This document shows positions 16,001-23,946 of a DNA stretch of 64,000 nt, piece after piece. The notes under the pieces were generated by a model. That model made no database searches. It was given only the letters and a program-made list of their open reading frames with translations, and was not told where the DNA came from. Numbering within the stretch: the first letter of the stretch is position 1; each line of letters opens with the position of its first letter. The position numbers and the translations under genes were made by a program. Origin of the DNA: DASQMT01 sp963835735 (GTDB lineage Bacteria > Actinomycetota > Thermoleophilia > Solirubrobacterales > Solirubrobacteraceae); contig CAWIGP010000009.1 of assembly GCA_963835735.1 (NCBI GenBank), positions 186,001 to 250,000 of the forward strand. Direction: 5' to 3'.

Positions 16001-17409
16001 CGCCGGTGCTGGCGGCGCTCGAGCGCGCCGGCGAGCTGGTGCGCGGCGAGCTGCGCCCCGGCGGCACCGAGCGCGAGTGGTGCGACCCCGAGGTGCTGCG
16101 GCGGCTGCGCCGCGCGTCGCTCGCGGCGCTGCGGGCGGAGATCGAGCCGGCCGACCAGCGCGCGCTGGCCCGCTTCCTGCCGAGCTGGCAGGGCGTCGAC
16201 CGCCATCCGCCGACCGGCGCCGGGATCGACCGGCTGCGCGAGGTGCTCGTGCCGCTGCAGGGGCTCGCGCTGCCGGCCGAGGTGTGGGAGCGCGACATCC
16301 TGCCGCGCCGCGTCGGCGCCTACTCGGCCGCCTGGCTCGACCAGCTGTGCGCCGCCGGTGAGCTCGTGTGGGTCGGCGCCGGCCCGCTCGGCCGGCGGAG
16401 CGGGAAGGTCGCGCTGTACTTCCGCGAGGACGCGGCGGTGCTCGGCCCGCCGGCCGGCGTGCGTGGCGACAGCCGTGAGACGTTCGCCGAGCGCGGGCAC
16501 GAGGCGATCCGCGCGCGACTGGCGCAGGGCGCCTGCTTCTTCACCGACCTGCTGGTCGATGTCGGCGGGATCCCGACCGAGGAGCTCCAGTCGGCGCTGT
16601 GGGACCTCGTCTGGGCGGGCGAGGTGACCAACGACGCGTTCGCGCCGTTGCGTTCGCCGCGCTCGCTGACCGCGGGGTTCGGCCAGCAGGCGCGCGCGGA
16701 CCGGGCACGGCGCCGGCGCTTCGGCACGCGCCGCGCCGGCGCGGCCCCGCAGGTCCAGGGCCGCTGGTCGCTCACCGCGCCGCTGTTCGCCGACGCCGCC
16801 GCCGATCCGGCCGGCCGCCGGCGCGCGCAGGCCGAGCTGCTGCTGGAGCGCTACGGGATCGTGACGCGCGAGCACGTGCTGGCCGAGGGCATCCCCGGCG
16901 GCTTCTCCGGGCTGTACGACTCGTTCGGCGCGCTCGAGACGATCGGCGTCTGCCAGCGCGGCTACTTCGTCGAAGGGCTCGGCGGCGCGCAGTTCGCGCT
17001 GCCGGGCGCGGCCGAGCGCCTGCGTGCGCAGCGCGACGACGACGCCGCGCCGCCGGTCGTCCTCGCCGCCACCGATCCCGCGCAGCCGTACGGCGCGGTG
17101 CTCAAGTGGCCGCCGCGGGAGGCGCGCAACCCGTCGCGCCAGGCGGGCGCGCACGTGGTGCTGGGCGGCGCGGAGCCGGTGCTGTACGTCGAGCGCGGCG
17201 GCAAGGGCCTGCTGGTGCTGGTGGATGAGGACGACGAGCGGCTGGCAGCGGCGTTCGAGGCGCTGACCGGATCGGTCGAGCGCGGCCGGATCCGCAAGCT
17301 GGGCGTCGAGCGGGTAAACGGCGAGCCGGTGCTCGGGTCGCCGTGGGAGGAGCGGCTGCTCGCGCTGGGCTTCCGGGCCGGGCCGCGGAAGCTCACGATC
17401 GGGGCGTAG
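13036..17409 (+). CDS. lhr: Large ATP-dependent helicase Lhr
   Basis: This is an Lhr-family superfamily-2 helicase of 1457 residues, the full-length (long) form. The N-terminal Lhr core has the Q-motif region TPAQEQAWP, Walker A APTGSGKT at 42-49, the DEIH box near 155, SAT near 185, and the motif VI-type QRIGRSGHG near 355. The winged-helix and Lhr-specific beta-barrel domain follow (to about 870). The long C-terminal part has the HTH-containing domain typical of actinobacterial Lhr. Known Lhr enzymes unwind DNA:RNA and forked DNA and take part in repair, including of mitomycin damage. The ATG 13036 is preferred because the region upstream overlaps the previous gene. Nearby nei and UDG genes make a loose repair neighbourhood. 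Confidence 0.95.
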   Translation: MPLDAFTPQVRDWFGRAFEAPTPAQEQAWPAIATGAHTLISAPTGSGKTLAAFLWALDRLVAEPSEDRTRLVYVSPLKALSYDVEKNLRAPLRGIGADVRVGIRTGDTPQNERAAMVRHPPDILITTPESLYLMLTSQARRIFEGAEQVIVDEIHAVAQTKRGAHLALTLERLAEAAGNDLQRIGLSATQNPLEEVGRFLVGPKRTCTIVDTGTRKPLDLKIHVPVESMVEPGQSDLDLDPFAGQEATRKSIWPAIYPELLREVRQHRSTIVFVNNRRAAERLALRLNELAEEPIARAHHGSLAREERLVVEEQLKAGELPCLVATSSLELGIDMGAVDLVLQVESPKSVTAGLQRIGRSGHGVADTAKGRIFPKFRADLLECAVVAKRMREGLIERTVVPRNALDVLAQQIVAIAASSDDPVPVDALHALVTRTYSYAELSRAQLENVLDMLDGRYPSEEFGELRPRIVWDRVGGTIRDRKGSRALAITNAGTIPDRGLFSVNLPDGRRVGELDEEMVYEARPGQVFLLGASTWRIEEITRDRVIVTPAPGVPGAVPFWKGDGVGRPRELGEAIGAFSRWAVEQDAETLSDGYDLDQLAAQNLIAFLQEQQAATRVVPSDRAIVIERFRDEIGDWRLCVLSPYGGRVHAAWGLALSARIREQYGLESDAIWSDDGIIVHLPDADEPPGAELVMIDPDELEDAVVGELGGSALFGARFRENAGRALLIPRAYPGRRTPLWQQRLKSQTLLEVAKRYGEFPIVLETYRECLRDVLDVPGLHALLRKLHSRELSVVEVETPTASPFASSLLFDYVATYMYEGDTPNAERRAAALALDRDLLRELLGQEELRDLIDPGALETVEADLQRMSERTRADSADALHDVLRRVGDLTRDELMLRVTPGADLGGWLEQLDAERRAIVLRIGGEERWVAAEDAGLYRDALGAVPPGGLPASFIDDVPDAMERLVRRWARTHGPFEARALRERYGLDLTPVLAALERAGELVRGELRPGGTEREWCDPEVLRRLRRASLAALRAEIEPADQRALARFLPSWQGVDRHPPTGAGIDRLREVLVPLQGLALPAEVWERDILPRRVGAYSAAWLDQLCAAGELVWVGAGPLGRRSGKVALYFREDAAVLGPPAGVRGDSRETFAERGHEAIRARLAQGACFFTDLLVDVGGIPTEELQSALWDLVWAGEVTNDAFAPLRSPRSLTAGFGQQARADRARRRRFGTRRAGAAPQVQGRWSLTAPLFADAAADPAGRRRAQAELLLERYGIVTREHVLAEGIPGGFSGLYDSFGALETIGVCQRGYFVEGLGGAQFALPGAAERLRAQRDDDAAPPVVLAATDPAQPYGAVLKWPPREARNPSRQAGAHVVLGGAEPVLYVERGGKGLLVLVDEDDERLAAAFEALTGSVERGRIRKLGVERVNGEPVLGSPWEERLLALGFRAGPRKLTIGA

Positions 17410-19334
17410 CGCGCCGGGCCTGCCGCGCGGCGAGCCACTCCGTGAGCGCATCGGCCGGCAGCGGCCGCGAGAGGTGGAAGCCCTGCGCCTCGTGACAGCG
17501 GAGCGCCCGCAGGCGGTCGAGCACCTCGGCGCCCTCGACGCCCTCGGCGACCACCTCCAGCCCGAGGTTGCGCGCGAGCTCGATCGTCGACCGCACGATC
17601 AGCGCGTCGTGCGCGTCCCCGACGATCCCCGCCACGAACGCGCGGTCGATCTTCACCTCGTCGAGCGGCAGCCGCTTGAGGTACGACAGCGAGGAGTGGC
17701 CGGTGCCGTAGTCGTCCAGCGACAGCCGCACGCCGAGCGCCCGCAGCCTGTCGAGCACGTCCTGCGCCCGGCGCGGGTCGCCCATCACCGTGTGCTCCGA
17801 CAGCTCGCACGTGAGCCGCTCGCCCGGCACGCCCCACGTCGCGAGCAGCTCGGCCACGGCGTCGGGGAGCCCGATGTCGAGGATGTTCGCCGCGGCCAGG
17901 TTGACGGCGATCGGAACCTCGATGCCCGCGTCCTGCCACTCGCGCGCCTGCCGCAGCGCCGCGTCGATCACCCAGCGCGTCAGCTCGCCCATCATCCCGG
18001 CTCGCTCGGCGAGCGGGAGGAACTCGCCCGGCGCCAGCAGCCCGTGGCGCGGATGCTGCCAGCGCACGAGCGCCTCGACGCCGCTGACCTCGCCGCCGTC
18101 GACCGACACCTTCGGCTGGTAGTGCAGCACCAGCTCGTCCGCCGCGAGCGCGGCGCGCAGCTCGCCGGCGCGCTCCAGCCGTGCGGGGGAGTTCGGATCG
18201 CGCGCGGCGTCGTAGATGCGGATGTGGCCTTGCTCGCGCTTCGCCTCGTACATCGCCACGTCGGCGCGCTGGACGAGCGTGTTGACGTCGAGGCCGTGGT
18301 CGGGACACAGCGCGATGCCGACGCTCGCCTCGAGCTGCACGGGCACCCCGCGCACCACGAATGGCCGCTCCAGCGCGCCGAGCAGGCGGCCGGCGAGCTC
18401 GGCGGAGGCGGCGCGGTCGGGCAGGTCGAACAGGAGCACCGCAAACTCGTCGCCGCCGAGGCGGGCGAGCGTGTCGCCGCGCCGGAGCGTGCCGCGCAGC
18501 CGCTCGGCGACGTCCTGCAGCAGCTTGTCGCCGTGGTCGTGGCCGAGCGTGTCGTTGACCTCCTTGAAGCGATCGAGGTCGATCAGCAGCAGACCGGCCA
18601 GCCCGCCGAACGCCTTCACGCTCGCGGTCACACGAGCGACACGCTCGTACAGCTCGTTCCGGTTCGGCAGCCCGGTGAGCGTGTCGTGCATCGCATCGTG
18701 GCGCAGGCGGCGGGACGTGACCTTGACGATCACGAACAGCGACAGGTAGAGCAGGGCCATCCCGCCGCCGAGCAGCAGGTACAGCGCGCGCGTGTCTTCA
18801 TGCACGGCGGCCGCCGTCGGGCCGTAGTCGAGGTAGAACTCGGTCACACCGTCGACCGCACGCCCGCCGGGGAGCCGCAGCGGCACGTAGACCTCCAGCG
18901 ACGAGCGCACCGGCTCGCCGCGGTCGCCCGTCTCGCGCTCGATCTCCGACACCAGCGCGCCTGCGCGGGCGCGCTCGAAGTCCTCCGCCGTGCGCGACCT
19001 GGCCGATCCGGGTCCGCACATCGGAGTAGACCGTGGTCCCGTCGACGGCGAACACGTGCGCGTGCAGTAGCCGCACGCGCTCGTCCTCGACCCCGGCGAG
19101 CGCGGCGTCCAGCGCGAGCAGCTTCTCCGGTGCGAGCGGGCGTTCGAGCTGCGCGCGCGAGAGGTTCGGCGTCACCGCGAGACGACTGATCACGCGCGTG
19201 AGCTGCTCGGCCTCGCGCAACGCGCGCGTCTCGATCCGCGCCTGCAGCACGAACCCGACGAGCAGCCCGAGCGCGACCATCGCGAGCAGGCTCAGCCCGC
19301 CGAACCTGCTGAGCACGGAGACGTGTCGTCCCAT
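17393..19334 (-). pseudogene. Membrane GGDEF-EAL cyclic-di-GMP protein with a frameshift
   Basis: The start is ATG 19334 (MGRHVSV). The parts in order are a transmembrane helix at about residues 11-32, an extracytoplasmic sensor region of about 150 residues, a second helix (LYLLLGGGMALLYLSLFVIV), a GGDEF domain with intact RLGGDEF and an upstream RRGD that fits the RxxD inhibitory site, and an EAL domain with EALVRW and DDYGTGHSSL. The catalytic motifs of both the cyclase and the phosphodiesterase are intact. The frame breaks near 18985-19005, in the sensor domain, by a net one-base gain. Dropping one G at the CAGGTCG site restores a continuous protein. The C-terminal portion from 19021 is open on its own. 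It converges on lhr with a 17-bp overlap. Either a recent inactivation or a sequencing error. Confidence 0.8.
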
Positions 19335-19392
19335 CGACGAGGTGATCGACCGATCGGCGCCCCGAATTGAGGCGCGTACCCTCACGAATGAG

Positions 19393-20157
19393 ATGCCGGA
19401 GGGCGACACGATCCACTACGCGGCGAACCGCATCCGCCCGATCCTGGCCGGCCACGTGCCGGACGAGATCGCCACGCCTCATCGCCGTTTCGCCCGCGCG
19501 CGCTGGCCCGAACGGCTCGCCGGCCGCGCGGTGACCGGGGTGGACGCGCTCGGCAAGCACCTGCTGCTGCGCTTCGAGGGCGGCCTGACGATCCACTCGC
19601 ACCTGCGCATGACCGGCTCCTGGCGCGTACTGGAGCGCCGCCGGCGTCCGCGCGATGCCTGGCTGGTCCTGCGACGCGGCGACCAGGAGGTCGTGCAGCT
19701 GCGCGGCCCGGTCCTGGAGCTGATGACCGAGGAGCGCGTGCGGCTCGACCAGCGGCTCGCGCGGCTCGGCCCCGACATCCTCGCGCCGGAGTTCGACGAG
19801 CGGCGCTTCCTGCGCCTGCTGCGGGAGGACGACCCGACGCGCCCGATCGGCGACGCGCTGCTCGACCAGCGCACGATCGCCGGAATCGGCAATCTGTGGA
19901 AGGTGGAAGGCTGCTTCGAGGCACGCGTCGACCCCTGGCGCGCGGCGGGGAAGGTCTCCGACGCCGAGGCGCTGGCGATCGTCGCCGCCTGCCGGCCGCG
20001 CATGCAGCAGTCGGCGGCGGACGGCGACCAGCGCCGGCACCGGCGCATCCACGGCCGCGCCGGCCGCCCGTGCCCGCGCTGCGGCGCGCAGATCCGATCG
20101 CGGGGCCAGGGCGAAGGAAACCGCACGACCTACTGGTGCCCGGAATGTCAGACCTGA
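19393..20157 (+). CDS. nei: Fpg/Nei family DNA glycosylase (endonuclease VIII-like)
   Basis: This is a bifunctional DNA glycosylase/AP lyase of 254 residues. The N-terminus is MPEGDTIH, and PEGDT rather than PELPE marks the Nei group. Pro2 would be the Schiff-base nucleophile and Glu3 the acid. The H2TH region contains DQRTIAGIGNLWKVEGCF. The C-terminal zinc finger has CPRCG and CPEC pairs with the Arg of the finger loop. Nei removes oxidised pyrimidines. It is divergent from the GGDEF-EAL gene. Its end overlaps the start of the GDPD gene by 13 bp. Confidence 0.92.
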   Translation: MPEGDTIHYAANRIRPILAGHVPDEIATPHRRFARARWPERLAGRAVTGVDALGKHLLLRFEGGLTIHSHLRMTGSWRVLERRRRPRDAWLVLRRGDQEVVQLRGPVLELMTEERVRLDQRLARLGPDILAPEFDERRFLRLLREDDPTRPIGDALLDQRTIAGIGNLWKVEGCFEARVDPWRAAGKVSDAEALAIVAACRPRMQQSAADGDQRRHRRIHGRAGRPCPRCGAQIRSRGQGEGNRTTYWCPECQT

Positions 20158-20856
20158 CCGTACGCCGCGTCGGCCACAAGGGCGCCGACCACATCGCGCC
20201 GGGCAACACGACGGCGTCGTTCGACGCCGCGCTGGAGCACGCCGTCGACATGATCGAGTTCGACGTGCTGCCGGAGCGGCGCGGCGAGCACGAAGCGCGG
20301 CCGGCTGATGCTCTCCCACGACTACGCGCACGTCGGTCCGGACTCGCTCACGCTGCAGGAAGGGCTCGCGCATCTCGCGTCCGCCCAGTTCGCGCACGTC
20401 GAGCTCGACGTCGACCTCAAGCTGCCCGGCTACGAGGCCCGCGTCGTCGACGCGCTGCGCGCGCACGGGCTGGTCGAGCGCACGCTCGTATCCACGCTGT
20501 TCATGCGCAGCCTGATCGTGCTGCGCGAGCTGGAGCCGCGGCTGCGGCTCGGCTGGTCGGTGCCGCGCGTCAAGCGCGACTACACGGCCTCGCCGTTCAC
20601 CCTGCTGCCGGCGTACGGGCTGCTGCTGAACGCCCGGCGGCGGCTGCCGCGGATCGCCGCGGCGCACGTGCGCGCCGGCCGCTGCGATGCGCTCATGGCG
20701 CACTGGAAGCTCGTCACGCCGCGGCTCGTCCGGACGCTGCGCGAGGCCGGCGGCGACGTCTACGTCTGGACCGTCGACGACCGCGCGCGGATCCGCGCGC
20801 TCGAGGCGCTCGGCGTCACCGGCGTGATCACGAACGACCCGCGGCTGTTTGACTAA
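20145..20856 (+). pseudogene. Glycerophosphodiester phosphodiesterase (GDPD), frameshifted
   Basis: The ATG at 20145 opens with RRVGHKGADHIAPGNTTASF and DMIEFDVLPERR, the family catalytic region: His of GHKG, Asn of PGNT and the E-x-D metal site. From about 20290 the protein continues in another frame with RLMLSHDYAHVG (catalytic second His), HVELDVDLKLPG and a C-terminal TVDDRARIRALEALGVTGVITNDP. The segments together make a full GDPD of about 237 residues. The coding length is 3n+1. One extra G in GGCGAGCACG would explain it, giving ERRGSTKRGRLMLSH. GDPD enzymes hydrolyse glycerophosphodiesters to glycerol-3-phosphate. Start overlaps nei; it ends in a 4-bp overlap with the next convergent gene. 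Confidence 0.8.
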
Positions 20857-21347
20857 GCGATCTCGCAGGTAGCGGCGCTGAACTCCGCCGGCTCGGCGCC
20901 CGCGGTGCCCGGGTGACCGGCCTCGGAGAACGCGCGCGCCTGCTGGACGATGCGCCGGCCGCGCCGCCACTCGAACGAGACCACGCCGCGCAGCACGTGC
21001 GCCCCGCCGGACGCCGGGGGCTTGAACTCGAAGCTCCAGCCCGCGTCGTGAATGCCGCGGCGCCCGGTGGCGATCCGCTGCCAGCGCGAGTCCGACAGCT
21101 CGCTGCTCTTGAGCGTGCGCCAGACGCCCTCGTCGTTCTGGAACTGCACGCGGAAGCGCATGTACATGCGCGAGCTGCGCGCCAACCCCGGCATGGTGCC
21201 GCGGATGCCCATCTGGTTCGGGTGCATCTGGGTGTCGCAGACGTTCACGGTCGCCCAGACCGCGGGTGCGCGGCGGGCGTCGGCCGCGGCGGGCGTGGCC
21301 GCCGCCGCGAGGCCTGCGAGCGCGATGATGGGGAGCAGGTGGCGCAT
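20853..21347 (-). CDS. Secreted protein of unknown function
   Basis: This is a 164-residue protein with a cleavable signal peptide (MRHLLPIIALAGLAAAATPAAADA, cut after residue 22 or so). The mature protein is predicted to be beta-rich: WATVNVCDTQMHPNQMGIRG, MYMRFRVQFQNDEGVW, GWSFEFKPPASGGAHVLRG and VVSFEWRRG. Two cysteines, near the start of the mature domain and at the very end, could form a disulfide. I do not recognise a family. It is transcribed divergently from the sigma factor at 21437 with an 89-bp gap, so it could be one of that factor's targets. Confidence 0.75.
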   Translation of the reverse strand: MRHLLPIIALAGLAAAATPAAADARRAPAVWATVNVCDTQMHPNQMGIRGTMPGLARSSRMYMRFRVQFQNDEGVWRTLKSSELSDSRWQRIATGRRGIHDAGWSFEFKPPASGGAHVLRGVVSFEWRRGRRIVQQARAFSEAGHPGTAGAEPAEFSAATCEIA

Positions 21348-21436
21348 GTGCCTGACAGAACAAGTGAGAGGGGCCGCGGTTGCGCCGTTTGGCCGCGCGG
21401 CCGTGATGTACGTCTCGCACGGGCGTAGTACCGGAT

Positions 21437-21970
21437 GTGACCAGCACCTTGACCGCTCCACTGCAATCGCGGGCGTCCGGCGCGAAGCTGGACTTCGAGG
21501 CGCTCTACCGGTCGGCGCGCGACGACGTGTACGCGTACGTCGCGACGCTGCTGCGCGACCGCGCCGCGGCCGAGGACGTCACCGCCGCCGCGTTCGAGCG
21601 CGCCTACCGCAAGCAGCGCCTGTTCAAAGCTGCCCGCGGCTCCGAGCGGGCATGGCTGTTCGGCATCGCGCGCAACGCGGCGCTCGACGAGCTGCGGCGG
21701 CGCAAGCGCACGGCGGCGATGACCGCCGAGCCGGCCGACGTCGACGCCGCGCTGCCGGAGGACGATGCCGAGGCCGCGCTGCGCAGGGCGGCCGTGCGCG
21801 TCGCGCTGGCGACGCTAGAGCCGCGCGAGCGCGAGCTGATCGCGCTGAAGTTCCATGCCGGGCTGGGCAACGCCGAGATCGCCGCGGTGCTCGGTGTGAG
21901 CGTCACCAACGCCGGCACCCAACTGCACCGCGCCATGACCAAGCTCCGGGAGGCCGTCGAGCATGCCTGA
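21437..21970 (+). CDS. RNA polymerase sigma factor, ECF (sigma-70 family)
   Basis: This is a 177-residue two-domain sigma factor. Region 2 runs from about 19 to 85: FEALYRSARDDVYAYVATLL, AEDVTAAAFERAYRK and AWLFGIARNAALDELRRRKR. Region 4 runs from about 122 to 172: LATLEPRERELIALKFHAGL and IAAVLGVSVTNAGTQLHRAM. GTG start at 21437. It overlaps the following DUF4349 gene by 8 bp, which suggests that the latter is its membrane-bound partner, as in an ECF-sigma/anti-sigma pair. The divergent secreted protein gene may share the promoter region. Confidence 0.92.
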   Translation: MTSTLTAPLQSRASGAKLDFEALYRSARDDVYAYVATLLRDRAAAEDVTAAAFERAYRKQRLFKAARGSERAWLFGIARNAALDELRRRKRTAAMTAEPADVDAALPEDDAEAALRRAAVRVALATLEPRERELIALKFHAGLGNAEIAAVLGVSVTNAGTQLHRAMTKLREAVEHA

Positions 21971-23162
21971 CCTCAGCCCCGACGTCGAGCGCGAGCTCGA
22001 GGCGCTGGACGACGCGCTCGCCGGCCGCCCCGTCGCGCCCGACCTGACCGAGCTGGGCGAACTCGCGCTGCTGTTGCGCGAGGACCGCCCGGCACCGACC
22101 GACGGCTTCGGCCGTTCGCTCGACCAGCGCGCCGCGCACGGGTTCCCGAAGGGGGACCCGCGCACGCGCGCGTCCGGCCGCCGCTGGTTCGCGTGGCAGG
22201 CATGGATGGGCCCCGGCCTGGCCGCCGGGCTTGCGGCGCTCGCGGTCGCAACCGTGATCGCGTTGCCGGCGGGTGACCGCGAAGAGTCCGGCGGCGGGTC
22301 ATCCGCGATGAGCAGCGCCGGCGAGGAGAGCGCGTCAGGTGGCGGCGCCGGCGCGGAGCCGCAGGCCGACACTGCGCGCAGTGCCCCTGACCAGCCGGCC
22401 CCCGCGCTTGCGGCGCCCCAGAGCGTGCCGCCGGCGCCTTCGCCCGGCTCGCCCCGCAGCGACGCGCGCCCCAACCGCAAGGTCGAGCGCTCGGCCTCGC
22501 TGACGCTCGCCGCGCGCCCGCGCGACATCGACACGGTCAGCGCACGCATCCAGGACGTCACGCGCCGCCAGGGCGGATTCGTCGTCTCCTCCACCGTCAG
22601 CTCCTCGCCCGACGGCGGCGGCGGCGAGTTCGAGCTGCGCATCCCGACGCGCAACCTCGACGCCGCCATGGCCGCGCTGTCGCGGCTCGGCGCCGTGCGC
22701 GAGCGGGCGCAGAGCGCGCAGGACATCACCGCGCAGTCGGTCTCAGCGCGCAGCCGGTTGAAGGACGCGCGCACCGAGCGCGCGAACCTGCTCGGCCAGC
22801 TCGCCGACGCGACCACGCTCGAGGAGGCGGAGGCGATCCGCGCCCGCCTGCGGATCGTGTCGCGCGAGATCGAGGCCGCCCGCGCGGACGTCCGCCGCGT
22901 CAACAACCGCGCCGCGTTCTCGACCGTCGCGGTCACGCTCGTCGCCGACCGCAGCGCGGTCTCGCCGGGAACCGAGGACGACGGGACCTGGTCGCCGGGC
23001 GATGCCTGGCACGACGCCCTGCGCGTGCTCGAGGTCGTCGCGGGCGTCGCGCTGATCGCCCTGGCGATCGCGATCCCGCTCGCGCTGGTCGGCCTGCTCG
23101 CCGCGCTGACGCTCCGCTTCACGCGGCGCCGGCGCCGCGAGCACGCGCTCGACGCCGTGTAG
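21963..23162 (+). CDS. DUF4349 membrane protein, probable partner of the sigma factor
   Basis: This is a 399-residue protein. The cytoplasmic N-terminus (1-75) begins with PDLSPDVERELEALDDAL. A transmembrane helix at about 80-100 (GLAAGLAALAVATVIALPAG) is followed by a Ser/Pro/Ala-rich linker, then a DUF4349 domain at 178-340 (VERSASLTLAARPRDIDTV, RQGGFVVSSTVSSSPDGG, SRLKDARTERANLLGQLADA coiled coil). A second transmembrane helix lies at about 358-385 (VLEVVAGVALIALAIAIPLA). Gene overlap with the sigma factor suggests anti-sigma or signal sensing from outside the membrane. The N-terminus, however, lacks an obvious zinc-binding anti-sigma motif, so the role is inferred from context. Confidence 0.85.
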   Translation: MPDLSPDVERELEALDDALAGRPVAPDLTELGELALLLREDRPAPTDGFGRSLDQRAAHGFPKGDPRTRASGRRWFAWQAWMGPGLAAGLAALAVATVIALPAGDREESGGGSSAMSSAGEESASGGGAGAEPQADTARSAPDQPAPALAAPQSVPPAPSPGSPRSDARPNRKVERSASLTLAARPRDIDTVSARIQDVTRRQGGFVVSSTVSSSPDGGGGEFELRIPTRNLDAAMAALSRLGAVRERAQSAQDITAQSVSARSRLKDARTERANLLGQLADATTLEEAEAIRARLRIVSREIEAARADVRRVNNRAAFSTVAVTLVADRSAVSPGTEDDGTWSPGDAWHDALRVLEVVAGVALIALAIAIPLALVGLLAALTLRFTRRRRREHALDAV

Positions 23163-23179
23163 GGGACTGTCCCACTCCC
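23162..23179. repeat. GGGACAGTCCC-type palindrome, copy 1
   Basis: The reverse strand reads GGGAGTGGGACAGTCCCC. The motif starts at the last base of the DUF4349 stop codon. Identical or near-identical 18-mers occur at 23855-23922. Confidence 0.7.
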
Positions 23180-23325
23180 GGCCGCGAAGGGCCGGCCGGT
23201 GGCCACGACGCGGCTGCCCGCCCCGGCGCTGCGGATCGCCCGGCGCGTTACCGGCATAGCGTGCCGCGCCAGTGGCGTGTGCGGATAGCGCGGGCGCTCG
23301 CTCGCGGGACGTGAGCGAGGGTCCT

Positions 23326-23475
23326 GAACTGCGGCATTTGAGAGGAGCGCGGAGTGCCGCGGCGTTGGCACGACGCGCTCGCCGAACGTCGGTGAGTCCC
23401 CCAAATATGGGGTGCTGAGCGACGTTCGGCGGCGCGGCGCGGCCTAGCCCGCTCCCTCAATGCCCGCAGTTGACG
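23326..23475. repeat. Nested-palindrome intergenic element B
   Basis: The 323-bp stretch 23163-23485 contains no gene. It holds outer arms GAACTGCGGCATTTGAG (23326-23342) and CCTCAATGCCCGCAGTTGA (23455-23473), imperfect inverted copies. Inside is a perfect 12-bp pair, CGCCGAACGTCG (23380-23391) and CGACGTTCGGCG (23420-23431), around a small CCCCA-AATA-TGGGG hairpin. The inner arm is the same as in element A at 4999-5052. Confidence 0.8.
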
Positions 23476-23485
23476 TACCCCGACG

Positions 23486-23850
23486 CTAGTCGGCCCGTGA
23501 GCGCCCCACGATCTCGGCGACCGCCGCGCGCGCGGAGACGTCGAGCTTCGTGAATACGTTGCGCAGGTGGCCCTCGACCGTCTTCTCGCTCACGAACAGC
23601 TCGGCCGCGATCTCGCGGTTCGTGCGGCCGAGCGCGACGAGCTTGCGCAGGTCGCACACGACCTCGGCGCGCAGTCGCTCGGCGCCGGCCGCGGCCAGGT
23701 CGGCCTCGGCGCGCCGGAGCACCGGCAGCGCCGCGTCGCGGTCGCCGGCCGCCGCGAACGCGTGGCCGGCGAGCGCGCGCATCCGCGCGGCGTGGACGAC
23801 CGCGCCGACACCGTCCGCCAGCGCCGCGCCGGCCGGGAGTCCCCGGGTGA
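23486..23850 (-). pseudogene. Remnant of a LuxR-family regulator (C-terminal fragment)
   Basis: The frame ends at 23486 and carries ALPVLRRAEADLAAAGAERL then VALGRTNREIAAELFVSEKT and VEGHLRNVFTKLDVSARAAV, the end of a LuxR HTH. Full-length members of this kind (large ATP-binding LuxR proteins of roughly 900 residues) have a linker and the LTxRE(R)xV start of the HTH domain between the tetratricopeptide-like part and GRTNREIA. Here DLRKL joins directly to VALGRTNREIA, so about 25-35 residues appear lost, and everything upstream is missing too. The 5' edge lies at the GGGACAGTCCC repeats and the 3' side touches element B. This looks like a doubly truncated relic rather than a functional regulator. 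Confidence 0.6.
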
Positions 23851-23854
23851 GGTC

Positions 23855-23922
23855 GGGGGTGGGACAGTCCCCTCGGCCGCGCCGCACTCCGCCGACGAGG
23901 TGGGGAGTGGGACAGTCCCCAC
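23855..23922. repeat. GGGACAGTCCC-type palindromes, copies 2 and 3
   Basis: GGTGGGACAGTCCCC begins near 23859 and GGGAGTGGGACAGTCCCC near 23903, with a GC-rich spacer. They lie between the LuxR remnant and the Crp/Fnr-like gene. The second copy equals copy 1 at 23162, inverted. The core is the palindrome GGGACNGTCCC. Confidence 0.7.
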
Positions 23923-23946
23923 CAGCGCTGTGGTATCCCTGCGCGC

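Noticed and set aside
17393..19409. Two separate genes in the GGDEF-EAL locus
   Set aside because: The upstream open frame supplies exactly the missing N-terminal helix and sensor part, so one frameshifted gene is simpler.
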